In this document: in pieces, positions 6,918 to 8,252 of the stretch
Numbering within the stretch: position 1 is the stretch's first letter
Layout of the letters: every line of letters begins with the position of its first letter
DNA from: Candidatus Kuenenia stuttgartensis
GTDB taxonomy: Bacteria; Planctomycetota; Planctomycetia; Isosphaerales; Isosphaeraceae
Length of the DNA stretch: 8,252 bases
Reading direction: 5' to 3'
Assembly: GCA_945872325.1 (NCBI GenBank)
Contig: CAMBZY010000124.1
Span: forward strand, 1-8,252
Translations under genes and position numbers: made by a program
Notes under the pieces: generated by a model
Databases searched by the model: none
Seen by the model: the letters and a program-made list of their open reading frames with translations, nothing else
Told to the model about the DNA's origin: nothing

Positions 6918-8252
6918 ATGAAACGTCCCGACACAACCGATACAATAGCCGCCATTTCAAGCTCCTCAGGCCCTTCGCTTCGAAGTATTGTGAGGCTTAG
7001 CGGGCCTGACTCTTGGGCTCTCTCGGTCCCAACAGATGTGTCCTTCGAAAAGCCGTTGAATCCAAGCGGGTTGCCCGTCTCATGGAACTCTTTGGATCAT
7101 GAGTTTACTTGCGAAACGCGCCTCCAGTTCTGGCCTGAGGGACGCAGCTATACTGGCCAGGATTTGGTCGAGTGGCACCTGCCAGGACCAAATCCTTTAG
7201 CAGAACGACTGCTGAATGAGCTTATCGAACGCGGTGCTCGGCCGGCGGAACCTGGCGAATTCTCGTTTCGAGCCTTTATGTCAGGCAGAATTGACCTGAC
7301 TCAGGCTGAGGCTGTCGCAGGTCTGTTTCAAGCATCGACTCAGGCTCAGCTTGAGGTGGCTATAGGTCAGCTTGCAGGCGGTTTGGCAAAACGTGTTTAT
7401 CAGCTTAGAAATCGACTTCTGGATCTACTGGCATGGCTTGAGGCCACCCTTGATTTTGTCGAGGAATCAGACGTAAGCCCAATCACACGCAACTTGATCG
7501 GCGAGGAGCTTCGAGGCTCAGCCTGGGAGCTTTCGCAACTTGAACGACAATGGGCAAGCCGCGACAATGGCGTGACCTCCAGCCGCATTCTGCTGGTAGG
7601 TAGGCCCAATGCCGGCAAAAGTCGACTTTTTAATGCACTGGCCGACAATGCCAAGGCCTTGGTATCTCCGGTTGCAGGCACGACTCGCGACTATCTTGAG
7701 TCAAAAATCAAGCTCTCAGAAGGCTTGGAAGTGACGATCGTAGACACTGCCGGCCTGGGCGAATCAAAAGACGATTTTGACCAGCAAGCCCAAACGCTTG
7801 GCCTTCGTGAACAGCAATTGGCAGGCCTTCTGATTGTTTGTGTTCCAATCGAATCTGTAAACGACGATCTGAGCGACTTACTGAGGATGTTTCCAGAAGA
7901 CTCGCCTCGGCTGATGATCCAGACCAAAGCGGACTTAAGTACTGAAATGCCTTGTCCAAACGAGAGTTTTTCTGGCATAAAGGTGAGTGCAGCGACGGGT
8001 GCTGGGCTGGAAGATTTGAAGGCGGCTATTTTGGAACAATTTCAACAGGACTCAGCCGAAGCTTCGGCTGGAGTTGTGGATACGACGAGAGCCCGTACAC
8101 GCGACGCCTTGGTGACTGCTACAAAGTCACTGGAAAATGCGACATTAACAGTAGCCAATGATGGAGGTGATGAGTTAGTGGCCATGGACTTACGTTCTGC
8201 TGTAGAATCGCTGGACATCATCACAGGCTCAGACGTGACCGAAGAGACGCTC
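6918..8252 (+). CDS. mnmE: tRNA modification GTPase MnmE (3' end outside window)
   Basis: MnmE with MnmG makes the cmnm5/nm5 group at wobble uridine 34 of certain tRNAs, using a folate-derived one-carbon unit and GTP. From ATG 6918 the frame is open for 445 codons to the window end. The N-terminal folate-binding domain shows DTIAAISSSSGP (8-19), IVRLSGPDS (24-32), GRSYTGQDLVEWH (75-87) and AEPGEFSFRAFMSGRIDLTQAEAVA (110-134). The G domain has G1 GRPNAGKS (228-235, with the potassium-binding type Asn231), G2 GTTRD (254-258), G3 DTAG (276-279), TKAD as G4 (336-339) and SAAT as G5 (357-360). The position matching E. coli catalytic Glu282 appears to be Gln292. The C-terminal CxGK motif should lie just beyond the window. 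No strong Shine-Dalgarno is seen. It is probably co-transcribed with yidC. Confidence 0.94.
   Translation, partial: MKRPDTTDTIAAISSSSGPSLRSIVRLSGPDSWALSVPTDVSFEKPLNPSGLPVSWNSLDHEFTCETRLQFWPEGRSYTGQDLVEWHLPGPNPLAERLLNELIERGARPAEPGEFSFRAFMSGRIDLTQAEAVAGLFQASTQAQLEVAIGQLAGGLAKRVYQLRNRLLDLLAWLEATLDFVEESDVSPITRNLIGEELRGSAWELSQLERQWASRDNGVTSSRILLVGRPNAGKSRLFNALADNAKALVSPVAGTTRDYLESKIKLSEGLEVTIVDTAGLGESKDDFDQQAQTLGLREQQLAGLLIVCVPIESVNDDLSDLLRMFPEDSPRLMIQTKADLSTEMPCPNESFSGIKVSAATGAGLEDLKAAILEQFQQDSAEASAGVVDTTRARTRDALVTATKSLENATLTVANDGGDELVAMDLRSAVESLDIITGSDVTEETL
8053..8070. repeat. 18-bp perfect palindrome inside mnmE
   Basis: CAGCCGAAGCTTCGGCTG equals its own reverse complement. As RNA it could form a 7-bp stem with an AGCT loop. 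It encodes part of SAEASAG (residues 379-385), in the linker between the G domain and the last helical segment, where amino acid constraint is probably low. The half-site TTCGGCTG also occurs at 3001-3008, 3061-3068 and 6891-6898. Confidence 0.6.

Overview
This window carries ordinary bacterial housekeeping genes at roughly half GC. I infer a planctomycete, with moderate confidence. The clues are a long YidC with a strongly basic C-terminal tail, a divergent MnmE G domain, and a PBP4-type peptidase with a GGGAGGARADLV segment where other bacteria have DGSGLSR. These are recollections of family patterns, not database results.

Layout, left to right. (1) 1-411, +: C-terminal end of a PLP-dependent cysteine desulfurase-like protein, cut by the window start. 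(2) 462-2072, +: a D-alanyl-D-alanine carboxypeptidase/endopeptidase of the PBP4 (peptidase S13) family, split by one in-frame amber codon at 1401-1403. SxxK lies before the stop; SxN and KTG lie after it. (3) 2109-2945 and 2947-3699, -: tsaB (t6A tRNA modification) followed after one base by a class I SAM-dependent methyltransferase. (4) 3892-4674, +: a calcineurin-like phosphoesterase with a TTG start and a strong ribosome binding site. (5) 4791-6878, +: yidC, the membrane protein insertase. (6) 6918-8252, +: mnmE, the tRNA wobble-uridine modification GTPase, cut by the window end about where the last 10-20 residues should follow.

The yidC-mnmE pair is a remnant of the widespread rpmH-rnpA-yidC-mnmE order, here with a phosphoesterase upstream. 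tsaB and mnmE act in separate tRNA modification pathways (position 37 and position 34). dacB and yidC act at the cell envelope. The dacB and methyltransferase genes converge over a 36-base gap. tsaB and the phosphoesterase diverge from a 192-base region with weak promoter candidates for both strands. No gene-free stretch exceeds 300 bases. I see no RNA gene, mobile element or CRISPR array.

I found no clear new multi-gene system. The points most worth checking are the amber codon in dacB, the Glu-to-Gln change at the expected catalytic position of MnmE, the basic tail of YidC, the tsaB-coupled methyltransferase, and an 18-bp perfect palindrome in mnmE whose half-site recurs elsewhere in the window.
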